A stretch of 64,000 bases of DNA from positions 1-64,000 of the forward strand of contig CALWSG010000018.1 of NCBI GenBank assembly GCA_944384155.1, read 5' to 3'. This DNA is from an uncultured Lachnospiraceae bacterium. GTDB taxonomy: Bacteria; Bacillota; Clostridia; Lachnospirales; Lachnospiraceae. Position numbers and translations under genes: made by a program. Positions 44,925 through 54,663 of this stretch are shown here, in pieces; within the stretch, counting starts at the first letter, position 1, and each line of letters opens with the position of its first letter. A model generated the notes under the pieces. It searched no databases and had not been told where the DNA came from. It was given only the letters and a program-made list of their open reading frames with translations.

Positions 44925-47429
44925 TTATTCTGCACTAATGAGCTTAAACTTCTGAATATCTCCTCCCCAGTATTCCCACTGGTCTATATTTCCTCCTGCC
45001 TCAGTGCTAAAATCATATACCTCCAAAGCAGAAGCATCTCCCGAAACTTTTGTTAAGAACGAGAATGTACCGTCACTGTTTTTCACAACCTTAAACTTCT
45101 GCATATCTCCTCCCCAGTACTCCCACTGAGCCGCATTTGTTCCGTTTAATGCACTTCCGTTAAAAATGTCTACACAGCCTGTATAATTTGTTGCTCCCGT
45201 TAATATTGAGTAATATCCATCTCCTGTTGACACAAGCTTGAATTTCTGTGCATGGCTTCCGTTGTAATACCACTGTCTTAAGTTTGCACCGTTTGCTGAA
45301 GAACCATCTTCAATATCCCAGTATAATCCGCTTGATACTGACTGGATATAATACGTGCCTTCATATCCTACAGAGACCTTTTCCAATGTCCAGCTCTGAG
45401 CCGCACCTCCCCAGTATGCCCACTGGCTTACATTATCACCCTCCGACGTTCCGAAGTTATAAACCTCAACTGCCTGGGTGCCGCTTGAAACCTTTGTAAG
45501 GAAGGAATAGCTTCCGTCAGCATTTTTTACAATCTTAAACTGCTGCATATCTCCTCCCCAGTATTCCCATTGTTCAATATTTACTCCATTTTCAAAGCCG
45601 CCTGCCGTTACGTCAACTCCGCTTGTGTATCCTGTTGCACCTGTTAATATGCTGTAATAACCGTTTCCTAATGACTGAATTTTAAACTTCTGTGCATCAC
45701 AGCCATTATAGCTCCACTGTCTTATATTGGCACCGTTTGCCGTAGAACCGTTTTCAACATCCATATAAAGACCGCTGTTGACATTCTTTATGTAATATAC
45801 ACCGTCTTCAATATCTGCTTCAGTGTAATTTAAAGCTCCTGTTCCCTTAGCACCCCACATACAAACATTATTCCTTCCCACGACTGAAAATGTCATACGC
45901 TCTGTCTTGGAATCAGATTCATCATACTGTTTTAAGAACACTCCCTTATATGTAACACCATCATAAGAAATAGTCACATACGGTGTTCCTGATGTCATGC
46001 CCCATGTTCCTGTGATTGCACCTGTAATGGTTCCGTCACTGTTAAGATTAATTGTTGATGTGGTTAATACATTATAGCCCCCTGTGGCTGCATCATTATC
46101 AGTTAAAAGTCCCGGCTCCTGAATAACAAACTCATAGCTTCCCACTACGCTTGACTTTGAATATCCTGTTGAGGAAATTGTCTCTCCTGCATATTCAAAA
46201 GGTGCCGTTACCAGCCAGTTATCCTGATTTAGAAACATCTGATGTACTCTTACCTCGTGGAACTCATATCCATCATCAAATCTTGTATGATATACATTAA
46301 AAATCTTTCCGTCATCATCATATAAAACAGAATTATGTCCCTGTGCTATCTGCCCCTGATTCTGACAGTTAAACTTGTAGTAGCTCATAAGACGTATTCC
46401 TGTTGTTCCATATGTATTATTAATTCCTACTGCCCTTGTATATGTTGCATAATTTCCTGCAGCATCCTGATAAGGTCCGTTTAAGTGCTTTGAGCGGAAT
46501 ACTCTCATATTATAGCCGCCATTAGAATCCAGACCTCCGTATGTTACAAAAAGATAATAATAGCTTCCAATCTTTTGAATATAAGGCGCCTCTCCTGATG
46601 CTCCCATACCGCCTGCTATTCTGCTTCCAAGATAAGGGTCTGATGCCTTTCCGTCTGATGCATCCGTATCTAATACATATGTTGTATTATAATCTCTTAA
46701 TCCGGTCTTCTCATCAAGCTTAAGTGTGAAAATTCCCCCAAACCATGAACCATACACCATCCAAAGTTTTCCGTTCTGGTCATAAAAAACACACGGGTCA
46801 ATAGCATTAGTTCCATATAAATGATTCCATTTTCCGCTGCTTGTAAGATATCTGCTTATGCTGGCACCCTCTCCACACACCTTATAGTAATCTGTCTGTG
46901 ACACAGGATATGTGCTGTTTGTAAATCCGGAATAAACTACTGTTCCTGCATATGTATATGGTCCCTCAATATTGTCTGCCGTACACATTGCAATGGAAGA
47001 ATTAAAATTAGCACCGTTTATGCTCATGTACATACACCATTTTCCCATGGTTTTATTGTAAATAACATCAGGTGCCCAAAGATTATCCTTAAGTGCATAT
47101 GACGAATTATTTAATGAAGCCCACGCTGCATTAGATGCAAAAATTGTGTCATAATCCGTACATATATTGTTGCTGAAGGTTGTCCATGTACACAAATCTT
47201 TTGTTTTTGCAAACGCCCTGTGTGAACCGAATATGTAATAATACCCGTTATTTCCGTCCACCACCGATGGGTCGTGAACCGATACCCTGTTTACTGACTT
47301 TGCAGCCGCATATGCTTCAGTGTCACTGCTTCCCGGAACAAACCCCGGAAGTCCGGTAACAGTCACTGCCAATGATAACATGGCTGCTGCCAATGTCTTT
47401 ACTGCCCGCAATACTTTTTTCTTTCGCAT
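44925..47429 (-). CDS. Secreted GH43 arabinanase with two ricin-type lectin modules
   Basis: 834 residues. Signal peptide to about 40. GH43 propeller with catalytic base Asp in VSVHDPSVVDG, helper Asp in NAIDPCVFYD and acid Glu in GASGEAPYIQ; HNSVLYDDDGK and VYHTRFDDG are typical of endo-1,5-alpha-L-arabinanases. A DUF5006-like beta domain (about 430-540) follows. The C-terminal ~290 residues are two RICIN/CBM13-type repeats, each with YYI.SV.SGLY-D-ENGS.ANGAN-RQW and several QW.YWGG turns. Extracellular arabinan (pectin side chain) attack. AGGAG ribosome site. No sortase or S-layer anchor seen. Confidence 0.9.
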   Translation of the reverse strand: MRKKKVLRAVKTLAAAMLSLAVTVTGLPGFVPGSSDTEAYAAAKSVNRVSVHDPSVVDGNNGYYYIFGSHRAFAKTKDLCTWTTFSNNICTDYDTIFASNAAWASLNNSSYALKDNLWAPDVIYNKTMGKWCMYMSINGANFNSSIAMCTADNIEGPYTYAGTVVYSGFTNSTYPVSQTDYYKVCGEGASISRYLTSSGKWNHLYGTNAIDPCVFYDQNGKLWMVYGSWFGGIFTLKLDEKTGLRDYNTTYVLDTDASDGKASDPYLGSRIAGGMGASGEAPYIQKIGSYYYLFVTYGGLDSNGGYNMRVFRSKHLNGPYQDAAGNYATYTRAVGINNTYGTTGIRLMSYYKFNCQNQGQIAQGHNSVLYDDDGKIFNVYHTRFDDGYEFHEVRVHQMFLNQDNWLVTAPFEYAGETISSTGYSKSSVVGSYEFVIQEPGLLTDNDAATGGYNVLTTSTINLNSDGTITGAITGTWGMTSGTPYVTISYDGVTYKGVFLKQYDESDSKTERMTFSVVGRNNVCMWGAKGTGALNYTEADIEDGVYYIKNVNSGLYMDVENGSTANGANIRQWSYNGCDAQKFKIQSLGNGYYSILTGATGYTSGVDVTAGGFENGVNIEQWEYWGGDMQQFKIVKNADGSYSFLTKVSSGTQAVEVYNFGTSEGDNVSQWAYWGGAAQSWTLEKVSVGYEGTYYIQSVSSGLYWDIEDGSSANGANLRQWYYNGSHAQKFKLVSTGDGYYSILTGATNYTGCVDIFNGSALNGTNAAQWEYWGGDMQKFKVVKNSDGTFSFLTKVSGDASALEVYDFSTEAGGNIDQWEYWGGDIQKFKLISAE

Positions 47430-47711
47430 AATCTTCTCCTTTTAATTTTTTATATCTTTTGTGTTATATATACACAATATATTTTTAAGCTATTCCCTTT
47501 TGGCTTGTGATTTTATATAATTTTTTAATAAACTTAATAATATATTTGTGCGTTTTTACAAATAATAATTTACGCCCTTTTATATTTTTTGTCAACAACT
47601 TTTTTAATTATTTTTTCTTTTTTGTAACATTTGATTAAAATAATAAATTTTACAAGAGTTTTATCTTATTCACTTTAACCGTAATTCTTAAGCTTCCGTA
47701 ATTACAAATAA
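47430..47711 (-). promoter_or_regulatory. GH43 promoter region and 5' leader (gene-free stretch)
   Basis: Very AT-rich spacer. Minus-strand TTGACA (complement of 47590-47595), 17 nt, TAAATT (complement of 47567-47572) is the best promoter, giving a leader of about 130 nt. Two dyads follow the start point: TATTTGT-N8-ACAAATA (about 47543-47565) and TTGTGT-N7-ACACAA (47459-47477), both operator-like. The first does not fit a catabolite (cre) site. No ORF. Confidence 0.6.
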
Positions 47712-47758
47712 AAAAAACGTACAAGCACAGAATCTCTGCCTATGCTTGTACGTTTTTT
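47712..47758 (-). terminator. Terminator after the chemoreceptor gene
   Basis: 16-bp stem AAAAAACGTACAAGCA (47712-47727) / TGCTTGTACGTTTTTT (47743-47758). Works in both directions by its A and T runs. Confidence 0.9.
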
Positions 47759-47784
47759 AATTTTATATAATTCTAATATATTAT

Positions 47785-49227
47785 TTATATATCATGCTTA
47801 TATTTTTTTAAGTCCTTTGCCAGCTCATATATAGCCTCTATAACCTTTACAAGCTCATATGTAATATCATGAGTTTCATCTGCTATCTTTACTCCCTCTG
47901 TTGTGGAAGCCGCTATTTCTTCTCCCGTGGCAGATAAATGTGATATATTATCAGTTATAGTTTCTGTAGCACTTATAATTGCCTTTACTACAGACTCAAT
48001 CTGGTCAATTACATCCGTAAGACCCTTTACCTCACTGTCAATCAATTCAAATTTATCCTGTGTAACATCTATAAGCTCTGTCTGTTTATTTATGGATTCC
48101 GCCGAATCCTCCATACTTTTAACAGCTTTCTCAACCTCCATATTAAGGTCATTGATTATATCCGTAATTTTTGCAGTTGCCTCCTGTGTCTGCACTGAAA
48201 GCTGTCTTATTTCCTCAGCCACCACAGCAAATCCTCTTCCGGCGTCTCCTGCCCTTGCTGCCTCTATTGATGCATTTAATGCAAGAAGATTTGTCTGGCT
48301 TGAAATGCTTAAGATAGTTCCTATTATTCCCCTTACTTCTTCTACCCTTGTACTCAGTTCCTTTGATGATTTTGCTGCAGCCTTACTTGCTTCCTGTACA
48401 TTTGCAGCCTGCTCCTTAAGACCGCCTACAATTTGTGCTCCCTCCTCTACGGTTTTAAGAGTTTTTACTGAGCTTTCTATCATAATCTCAGTCTTCTTCT
48501 CCGCCTCACTTGTATTATGTTCAATCTCGGAACACATTATTGCCTGCTGCTGTATTGCCTCTGCCGTAGTTCCTGTAGCGCTTGCAATTTCTTCCATTGT
48601 ATCCTTACAGGTATTTACGCTTTTCTTTGTATCCTCCAGCATATCCTTGGCATCTTCAAAATGCTTGATAAGATTCTCTGCCACAAGCACCATTGTGGAA
48701 CCGGACTTTTCCTGTGCCGCCATGTTTTCCGTATTAAACGCTGTAAGAAGCCTGCTTACCTTATATGCTCCTGCTATAAACAATCCTGTTACTACAATAC
48801 TTATAATTGTAATATCAGGGCTAAAATTATCCTCAAGAATCATTTTAACAGTATGAATAATAATGCCCAAAACAGTAACCGTTCCTCCTGCTATTATATA
48901 TCTTACATTTAGATATATAATGCTTGTGCAAAGAATAGGCAATGCATATACATATACTTCATTTCTGTGGTTAAACAGCATAATAATAATGTACATTACC
49001 GCACCTGTTGCCATGAGAGTCGTAGCACAATACTTGGTATTTTTTTTCTTCATGTATATAACGGTATCCGCTATCATACAGCCAATACTTCCTATAATCT
49101 GCATAAACCCTGCCAGATTTATACTACTAAATATTATGCCTATACCCATTAGTAATAAAACACCATACAATGTCATTAAAATAGGATACAAACTTGAATT
49201 TGCCCTTAAATATTGACGCTCTGTCAT
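47785..49227 (-). CDS. Methyl-accepting chemotaxis protein without a classical sensor domain
   Basis: 480 residues. About six membrane helices occupy residues 15-175 with only short loops, so there is no extracellular ligand domain; sensing may be through the membrane. The long cytoplasmic coiled coil contains the conserved hairpin tip [20 protein letters not shown] followed by [15 protein letters not shown]. It would signal to CheA. The ATG at 49227 (GGAGG 9 nt upstream) is used; a longer frame to 49308 starts with TTG without a ribosome site. No che or flagellar gene is in the window. Confidence 0.88.
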   Translation of the reverse strand: MTERQYLRANSSLYPILMTLYGVLLLMGIGIIFSSINLAGFMQIIGSIGCMIADTVIYMKKKNTKYCATTLMATGAVMYIIIMLFNHRNEVYVYALPILCTSIIYLNVRYIIAGGTVTVLGIIIHTVKMILEDNFSPDITIISIVVTGLFIAGAYKVSRLLTAFNTENMAAQEKSGSTMVLVAENLIKHFEDAKDMLEDTKKSVNTCKDTMEEIASATGTTAEAIQQQAIMCSEIEHNTSEAEKKTEIMIESSVKTLKTVEEGAQIVGGLKEQAANVQEASKAAAKSSKELSTRVEEVRGIIGTILSISSQTNLLALNASIEAARAGDAGRGFAVVAEEIRQLSVQTQEATAKITDIINDLNMEVEKAVKSMEDSAESINKQTELIDVTQDKFELIDSEVKGLTDVIDQIESVVKAIISATETITDNISHLSATGEEIAASTTEGVKIADETHDITYELVKVIEAIYELAKDLKKYKHDI

Positions 49228-49388
49228 TTCCGTAAACCTCCGTCCATATAATAATAAAATCATATAAAGTTCCTTTATTATACTATCAATTTTTTCGACA
49301 TTTTTCAAGCTTTTTCCATATTTATATTTATATCTATCTCATACGCTCCCTGCTTCCCCATTAAACACACACATGGAAAACAGCATTT

Positions 49389-50294
49389 CTACAGCTCATA
49401 AGGAGTAACCTGATAAACATAATAATTAAGCCAATTTGTATATAATTCGTCAGAATGTGCCCTCCATGTTAAAAGAGGAGGATTATCAGGATTATCATCC
49501 TTATAGTAATTATACGGAACCTTTATAGGCAGTCCCTTTTCTTTGTCTCTCTTATATTCAAGGTCTAAGGTATTTCTGTCATATTCAGGATGGCCTAAAA
49601 CAAAAATATGCTTTCCCTCCCTGCCCATAACTATAAACACACCGGCACGGTCTGATTCAGCCAGTATGTTTAAATCACTGTTTGCCTCTATATCCTCCCT
49701 TGACACTTCTGTATATCTTGAGTGTGGTGCCAGAAACACATCATCAAAGCCTCTCATAAGAGGTACCTTTCTGTGAAGAACCCTATGCTCATATATTCCT
49801 GAAACCTTTTCCTGCAGTATAATCTTTCTTACCCCGTAATGATAGTAAAGACCTGCCTGTGCCCCCCAGCATATGTGAAATGTTGATGTTACATTTTTGT
49901 CCGACCATGCCATTATGGTTTTAAGCTCCTCCCAATAGTTAACCTCCTCAAACTCAAGCTGCTCAACAGGTGCCCCTGTTATTATTAAGCCGTCAAAATG
50001 CCTGTCTTTTATCTCAGAAAATTTAGAATAAAATTTATTCAAGTGGCTTGCAGGAGTATTTTTTGACACATGGCTTTCAAGGCTGACAAAAGTAACGTCT
50101 ACCTGTATCGGCGTATTTGATAATGCCCTTAAAAGCTGTATCTCTGTTTCATGCTTAAGAGGCATTAAGTTTAATATTGCAATCTGTAACGGACGTATAT
50201 CCTGGCTTATTGCCCTTGTCTCGTCCATTATAAATATATTTTCTCTCTCAATAACTGCCTTTGCAGGCAAATCACCCTGTACCTTAATAGGCAT
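49389..50294 (-). CDS. metA: Homoserine O-acyltransferase MetA (probably acetyl-specific)
   Basis: First step of methionine synthesis from homoserine. 301 residues from [11 protein letters not shown]. Catalytic Cys in [16 protein letters not shown], His in [11 protein letters not shown], Glu in [13 protein letters not shown] region. At the position that sets acyl-CoA choice the sequence reads GAPVEQLEF with Glu, as in acetyl-CoA-using MetA proteins, not Gly as in the E. coli succinyl enzyme. No SAM riboswitch or T-box is visible upstream. Ribosome site is weak. Confidence 0.93.
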   Translation of the reverse strand: MPIKVQGDLPAKAVIERENIFIMDETRAISQDIRPLQIAILNLMPLKHETEIQLLRALSNTPIQVDVTFVSLESHVSKNTPASHLNKFYSKFSEIKDRHFDGLIITGAPVEQLEFEEVNYWEELKTIMAWSDKNVTSTFHICWGAQAGLYYHYGVRKIILQEKVSGIYEHRVLHRKVPLMRGFDDVFLAPHSRYTEVSREDIEANSDLNILAESDRAGVFIVMGREGKHIFVLGHPEYDRNTLDLEYKRDKEKGLPIKVPYNYYKDDNPDNPPLLTWRAHSDELYTNWLNYYVYQVTPYEL

Positions 50295-50408
50295 ATTATA
50301 ACACCAGCTTTCCCTTATATTTAGACAATACATCAATATATGATATTATGTTTTATAATAATATCACTTGGTAAAATAATAATCAAGAAAATTACTTCCT
50401 AAAAATTT

Positions 50409-52400
50409 TCACTCTGCAAGTTTCATAAACATTTCCTCGGAGATAACAGGTATGCCAAGCTCCTTTGCCTTTTTATTTTTGGAGGAGGATGACTGGGTAT
50501 CATTATTAATAAGATAATCTGTTTTTGAGGTTACGCTTCCCGTTACTTTTCCTCCCCTGTCTTCTATAAAGCTTTGCAATTCCTTTCTGTTTGCAAACCT
50601 TTCCAAGCTTCCGGTTATAACAAATGTCTTTCCTGATATCTCACTGTTATTTTCTGCCTGTGCCTGTTTTTCTATCTTAAGCTCATTTAACAGCTCCCTA
50701 AACTCCTTCATATTTTTTTCGTTTTTAAAATATGAAACATAGCTGTCGGCAATCACTTCTCCTATACCGTCTATCTGTGTAAGCCGGTCAGCGGAAGCAC
50801 TTATTACATCTTCTACATTATCATCAAATTCCCTGCATATTACCTTTGCGTTGGCAAGTCCTATATTTAATATTCCCAAACTGTATATAAGCTTTGGCAG
50901 TATTACTGTCCTTGCCCTGTCAACTGCCGCCTTAAGATTATCATAAGACTTTCTTCCAAAGCCCGGCATATCTACTATTTCCTCCTCATATCTGTCAAGG
51001 TGAAATATATCTGAATATGTGTGTATAAAGCCTTTATCTATAAATTTTTCCAGGGTTTCCTCTGAAAGACCGTCAATATTTAGTGCATCCCTGCCTACAA
51101 AGTGTGTAAACTTTTTAACATTCTTTGCAACGCACTGAGTATTTGTACAATATAATGACTTTACGTCATTTATGCTCCTTATCTCAGTTTCTCCGCCACA
51201 GGCCGGGCATTTATCAGGTATTTGAAGCTTTCCGCTTCTTGTATGGTTTTGGCTTATCTGGGGAATAATCATATTTGCTTTATATACCTCTATTTCATCA
51301 CCTATTCCAAGCTCTAAGCCTTCCACTATGCTTATATTGTGTACACTGGCCCTGCTTACCGTAGTTCCCTCAAGCTCCACAGGCTCAAATACTGCAATAG
51401 GATTAATAAGCCCCGTTCTTGACGGACTCCATTCTATTTCCCTTAAAATAGTTTTTGCCGTTTCGTCCTTCCACTTAAAGGCTATGCCATTTCTTGGAAA
51501 CTTTGCTGTTCTTCCGAGAGATTTGCCGTATTCTATATCATTATACATTAAAACAAGCCCATCTGAGGGAATATCAAAGCCTTCTATAGAATGACTGAAG
51601 TATTTCACTGCCTCTGATACCCTAACAGTATTATCATAAGGCACTCCACTGTCAGACACTACTTTTTTATGTTCAACCACCTGAAATCCCTGACTTTCAA
51701 GAAAATCAAACTGCTTTTCCACAGTTCCCAGATAATTTTCATCTTCCCCTGCCATCACCAGCGTAAATGCAAAAAAGTTTACATTCCGCTCAGCAGTTAT
51801 TTTATTATTAAGCTGTCTCACTGAGCCGCTGCACAGATTTCTCGGATTTTTATATTTAGAGTCTGCCTCATCTATTGTTTTGTTAATTTTCTCAAAATCA
51901 GAATATTTTATAACCGCCTCTCCCCTTAAAATAAGCTGCTCCTTATATGGTATTGTAACGGGAAGATTTTTAAAAGTCCTTGCATTGTTTGTTATAAGCT
52001 CTCCTTCCTCTCCGTTTCCCCTTGTAACTGCCTGCTTTAATACACCGTCATCATATGTGAGGACAACTGTAAGACCGTCAAGCTTCCATGACAACACTCC
52101 CTCCTTATCCTTAAGAAATGAGGATAACGCCTCCACTGACTTTGTTTTGTCTAAAGAAAGCATTGGCGTTTCATGATTTACCTTTGGCAGACTGCTTAAA
52201 ATCTCATACCCCACATTAACAGTAGGACTGTTTGACATAACAACACCTGTTTCTTTTTCAAGCCCTTCAAGTTCATCATAAAGCCTGTCATACTCAAGAT
52301 TACTTATAATCTCCCTGCTTTCCTGATAATATGCCCTTGCCGCTTTGTTTAAATACTCTACAAGTTCTTTTATTCTTTTTACCTTTTTATTGTCTGCCAT
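50409..52400 (-). CDS. ligA: NAD-dependent DNA ligase, divergent form
   Basis: 663 residues with the complete LigA layout: domain Ia, adenylation domain with KLDG (near residue 108), OB fold, four-Cys zinc finger (CPACGGETE ... CTNTQC), helix-hairpin-helix region (YSLGILNIGLANAKVI, ITQIDGIGEVIA-type) and BRCT (ISGKTFVITGSL). Several usually fixed positions differ: SWKLDG in place of E-x-KLDG, TRGNG in place of TRGDG, and AYYQES...SNLEYD where classic LigA has YH...D...D-x-EYD. Similar variants are, from memory, annotated as LigA in Lachnospiraceae. In an operon behind rluF. Confidence 0.9.
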   Translation of the reverse strand: MADNKKVKRIKELVEYLNKAARAYYQESREIISNLEYDRLYDELEGLEKETGVVMSNSPTVNVGYEILSSLPKVNHETPMLSLDKTKSVEALSSFLKDKEGVLSWKLDGLTVVLTYDDGVLKQAVTRGNGEEGELITNNARTFKNLPVTIPYKEQLILRGEAVIKYSDFEKINKTIDEADSKYKNPRNLCSGSVRQLNNKITAERNVNFFAFTLVMAGEDENYLGTVEKQFDFLESQGFQVVEHKKVVSDSGVPYDNTVRVSEAVKYFSHSIEGFDIPSDGLVLMYNDIEYGKSLGRTAKFPRNGIAFKWKDETAKTILREIEWSPSRTGLINPIAVFEPVELEGTTVSRASVHNISIVEGLELGIGDEIEVYKANMIIPQISQNHTRSGKLQIPDKCPACGGETEIRSINDVKSLYCTNTQCVAKNVKKFTHFVGRDALNIDGLSEETLEKFIDKGFIHTYSDIFHLDRYEEEIVDMPGFGRKSYDNLKAAVDRARTVILPKLIYSLGILNIGLANAKVICREFDDNVEDVISASADRLTQIDGIGEVIADSYVSYFKNEKNMKEFRELLNELKIEKQAQAENNSEISGKTFVITGSLERFANRKELQSFIEDRGGKVTGSVTSKTDYLINNDTQSSSSKNKKAKELGIPVISEEMFMKLAE

Positions 52401-52405
52401 TTATA

Positions 52406-53206
52406 TTAACCCTTAACCTTTCTGCCTTCGCCGGGGCTGTTTAAGCTTTTCATAAGCTCACTGTATTCACTGTCTGTAACCTTTCTGTACGCTCCTGTAT
52501 TAAGCTCCCCCAAATGTATATTCATTATTCTTATTCTCTTAAGTCCCGTCACCCTGTACCCAAGCTCCCTACACATTCGTCTTATCTGTCTGTTAAGTCC
52601 CTGAGTAAGTACTATGTTAAAGGTTCTCTTCCCAACCCTTCTTACCTTACACTTTTTTGTTACGCAGTCCAATATTACCTGTCCCCCTCTTACCTCCCTT
52701 ATGTGTATTCCGTTTCCCATTCTGTAAATAAAATCTTCCGTAATATCTTTATTAACGGTAACTATGTATTCCTTTTCATGGTTTTGTGAGGATTTCATAA
52801 TTTTATTTACAATGTCCCCGTTATTTGTCAAAAGTATAAGACCCTCGGAATTCTTATCAAGCCTTCCCACAGGATATATCCGCTTGTCAAGTCCTACAAA
52901 ATCAACAATATTTTCAGCCACATTTTTTGATGTGGTACACTCTATGCCCACTGGCTTATTTAATGCAATAAGTATCATTTTCTCCTCTTTTTCCACTTTT
53001 TTTCCATCTGCAATTACACTTTGAAAAGGCAGGATTTTCATTCCCATAGAGGCTGTTACGCCGTCTACTGTCACCCTGCCTTGCTCTATCATTCTGTCCG
53101 CCTCTCTCCTTGAACACACTCCTGCATCACTTAAAAATTTATTTAGGCGAACATACTCATCTCTATTAATTTTTTTATTAATTTTATTTTGGTTTTCTTT
53201 TTCCAT
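52406..53206 (-). CDS. rRNA pseudouridine synthase (RluF/RsuA family)
   Basis: S4 RNA-binding domain (VRLNKFLSDAGVCSRREADR, residues 17-75), then the pseudouridine synthase domain with catalytic Asp in PVGRLDKNSEGLILLTNNG and RQIRRMCRELGYRV. The wording of the catalytic motif is nearest to RluF, which modifies 23S rRNA near U2604, but RsuA/RluB cannot be excluded. Starts 3 nt after the GH88 stop. Confidence 0.9.
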   Translation of the reverse strand: MEKENQNKINKKINRDEYVRLNKFLSDAGVCSRREADRMIEQGRVTVDGVTASMGMKILPFQSVIADGKKVEKEEKMILIALNKPVGIECTTSKNVAENIVDFVGLDKRIYPVGRLDKNSEGLILLTNNGDIVNKIMKSSQNHEKEYIVTVNKDITEDFIYRMGNGIHIREVRGGQVILDCVTKKCKVRRVGKRTFNIVLTQGLNRQIRRMCRELGYRVTGLKRIRIMNIHLGELNTGAYRKVTDSEYSELMKSLNSPGEGRKVKG

Positions 53207-53209
53207 TAG

Positions 53210-54379
53210 CTACCAGATATTAAACTCCTTATTATTTACAATATCTTTATTTTTACTGATTAATTTTATCACAGCTTCCGTAAAAAAGAAATCCCCATAA
53301 ATAATATTTACATGATGGTCTCCTCCGAGACCGTGATACGATGCTTTTCCCATCATAATCATACCGTCTTGTTCATCACTCCAGTTTCCAAACCTTTTTT
53401 CCGTTGCCTCCACTATTTTATATGCAATATCACCGTATTCCTCTGCCTTTTTTGTATCCTGATTTATTTCCCTTAAATGATGTTCTATTTCAATAAGTCC
53501 GCATGCTGCTATAACTCCTGCTGTAGAATCATAGTACACAGGCTCCTTTGGTGCTTTAAAATCACAGAGTGATACATAATCTGTCTTTTTTATATTGTCT
53601 ATAAAATAATCTGCCACCTTCATGGCAGTGTCAAGATACTTTTTATCACCTGTATATCTGTAGCTCAGTGCAAAACCATATACAGCCCATGCCTGTCCTC
53701 TTGACCATGATGAACCTTTGCCATATCCCTGTCCTGCCGGCAAATCAAGAAGCTCTCCGGTATAGGGGTCTATAATTGCTATATGATTGCAGGAGCCATC
53801 CTCCCTTACAATATACCTTATTGCAGTATCTGCATGCTTCTTTCCCATAAGCATATATCTTGGATCATTTATTTCACCTGATGCCCAGTAAAGCAGGGGA
53901 AGATTCATAAGACAGTCAACTATCATCCAGCCTGTCATGTCTCCGTTCCATGCACGTATAAACTCTCCTGCCACATTATACCTTCCCGCCAGAAGATTTG
54001 CCATTTTCAGTCCCCTTACTCTTGACTGCTTATTTCCTGTAAGCTTATAATCCGCCACTGCCGTATGCATCCACATAAAACCAACATCATGATAAAGTCC
54101 CTCATACTCATCAATGGCTCTGTCAAGCTTCTTCTCTATATCTTCAGCTATACTTCTGTATGTGTGGTTTCCCGTCACATTGTAAAGCTGCCACAAAAGC
54201 CCTGCAAAAAATCCGTTTGTCCACCATGCTATGTCAGAGTCTGCCATATCCTTATAGCGGCCGTTTTCAGGTATATAAGGAATAATACTTCCGTTTCTCT
54301 CACACTCCCGCAATATTTTTTTACATATTTTATCCAATATGTCCTCTAAATATCCCTGTCCGTCCACACTTTCCTCCAT
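53210..54379 (-). CDS. GH88 unsaturated glucuronyl hydrolase
   Basis: 389-residue alpha/alpha-barrel enzyme that removes the 4,5-unsaturated uronic acid left by polysaccharide lyases. IAWWTNGFFAGLLW, catalytic Asp regions YHDVGFMWMH and GWMIVDCLMNLPLLYWAS, SSWSRGQAWAVYGFALSYRYTG and the C-terminal YGDFFFTEA agree with GH88 rather than GH105. No signal peptide, so it acts inside the cell. An alternative GTG start four codons later has GGAGG 5 nt before it. Confidence 0.88.
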   Translation of the reverse strand: MEESVDGQGYLEDILDKICKKILRECERNGSIIPYIPENGRYKDMADSDIAWWTNGFFAGLLWQLYNVTGNHTYRSIAEDIEKKLDRAIDEYEGLYHDVGFMWMHTAVADYKLTGNKQSRVRGLKMANLLAGRYNVAGEFIRAWNGDMTGWMIVDCLMNLPLLYWASGEINDPRYMLMGKKHADTAIRYIVREDGSCNHIAIIDPYTGELLDLPAGQGYGKGSSWSRGQAWAVYGFALSYRYTGDKKYLDTAMKVADYFIDNIKKTDYVSLCDFKAPKEPVYYDSTAGVIAACGLIEIEHHLREINQDTKKAEEYGDIAYKIVEATEKRFGNWSDEQDGMIMMGKASYHGLGGDHHVNIIYGDFFFTEAVIKLISKNKDIVNNKEFNIW

Positions 54380-54389
54380 TCCTATACCA

Positions 54390-54644
54390 CTACCACTTTC
54401 TATCTGCGTCAGGGCAGTAACCCTTTTTCATTACTGCCCTGAGCTCTACATAGCAGCCGCATTTTATGCACATTCCGCTTATAAGGCTGTCACATTCCCT
54501 GCATATTCCAAGCCTTCTTTCATACTCATCAGCTTCTGTTTTAAGCTCCCTGTCTACAGCGTCAATATAATCTCTTAGATTTACAAAGTAATCATTTTCC
54601 GCCATATCCCTCATAAGACACTTTCTGCAAAAACGACTGTCCAT
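54390..54644 (-). CDS. Small Cys-rich protein (DUF6171-like)
   Basis: 84 residues with four Cys pairs or singles arranged FCRKC (6-9), ICRECDS (near 48), MCIKCGCYVELRA (near 58) and GYCP (near 75), probably binding zinc. The KCGCYVELR core resembles small proteins found near sugar and phage genes; function unknown. It lies between the GH51 and GH88 genes with 10-20 nt spacers, so it is co-transcribed. AGGTG ribosome site. Confidence 0.75.
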   Translation of the reverse strand: MDSRFCRKCLMRDMAENDYFVNLRDYIDAVDRELKTEADEYERRLGICRECDSLISGMCIKCGCYVELRAVMKKGYCPDADRKW

Positions 54645-54663
54645 ATATATTCACCTGTCTTTA

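Noticed and set aside
47903..48856. 317-codon plus-strand ORF
   Set aside because: Antisense to the chemoreceptor; Ser/Ala/Ile-rich peptide is typical of the reverse strand of a coiled coil.
50295..50408. SAM riboswitch or T-box before metA; T-box before ilvA
   Set aside because: Spacers are short or lack the conserved stems and the TGGNACCGCG T-box sequence.
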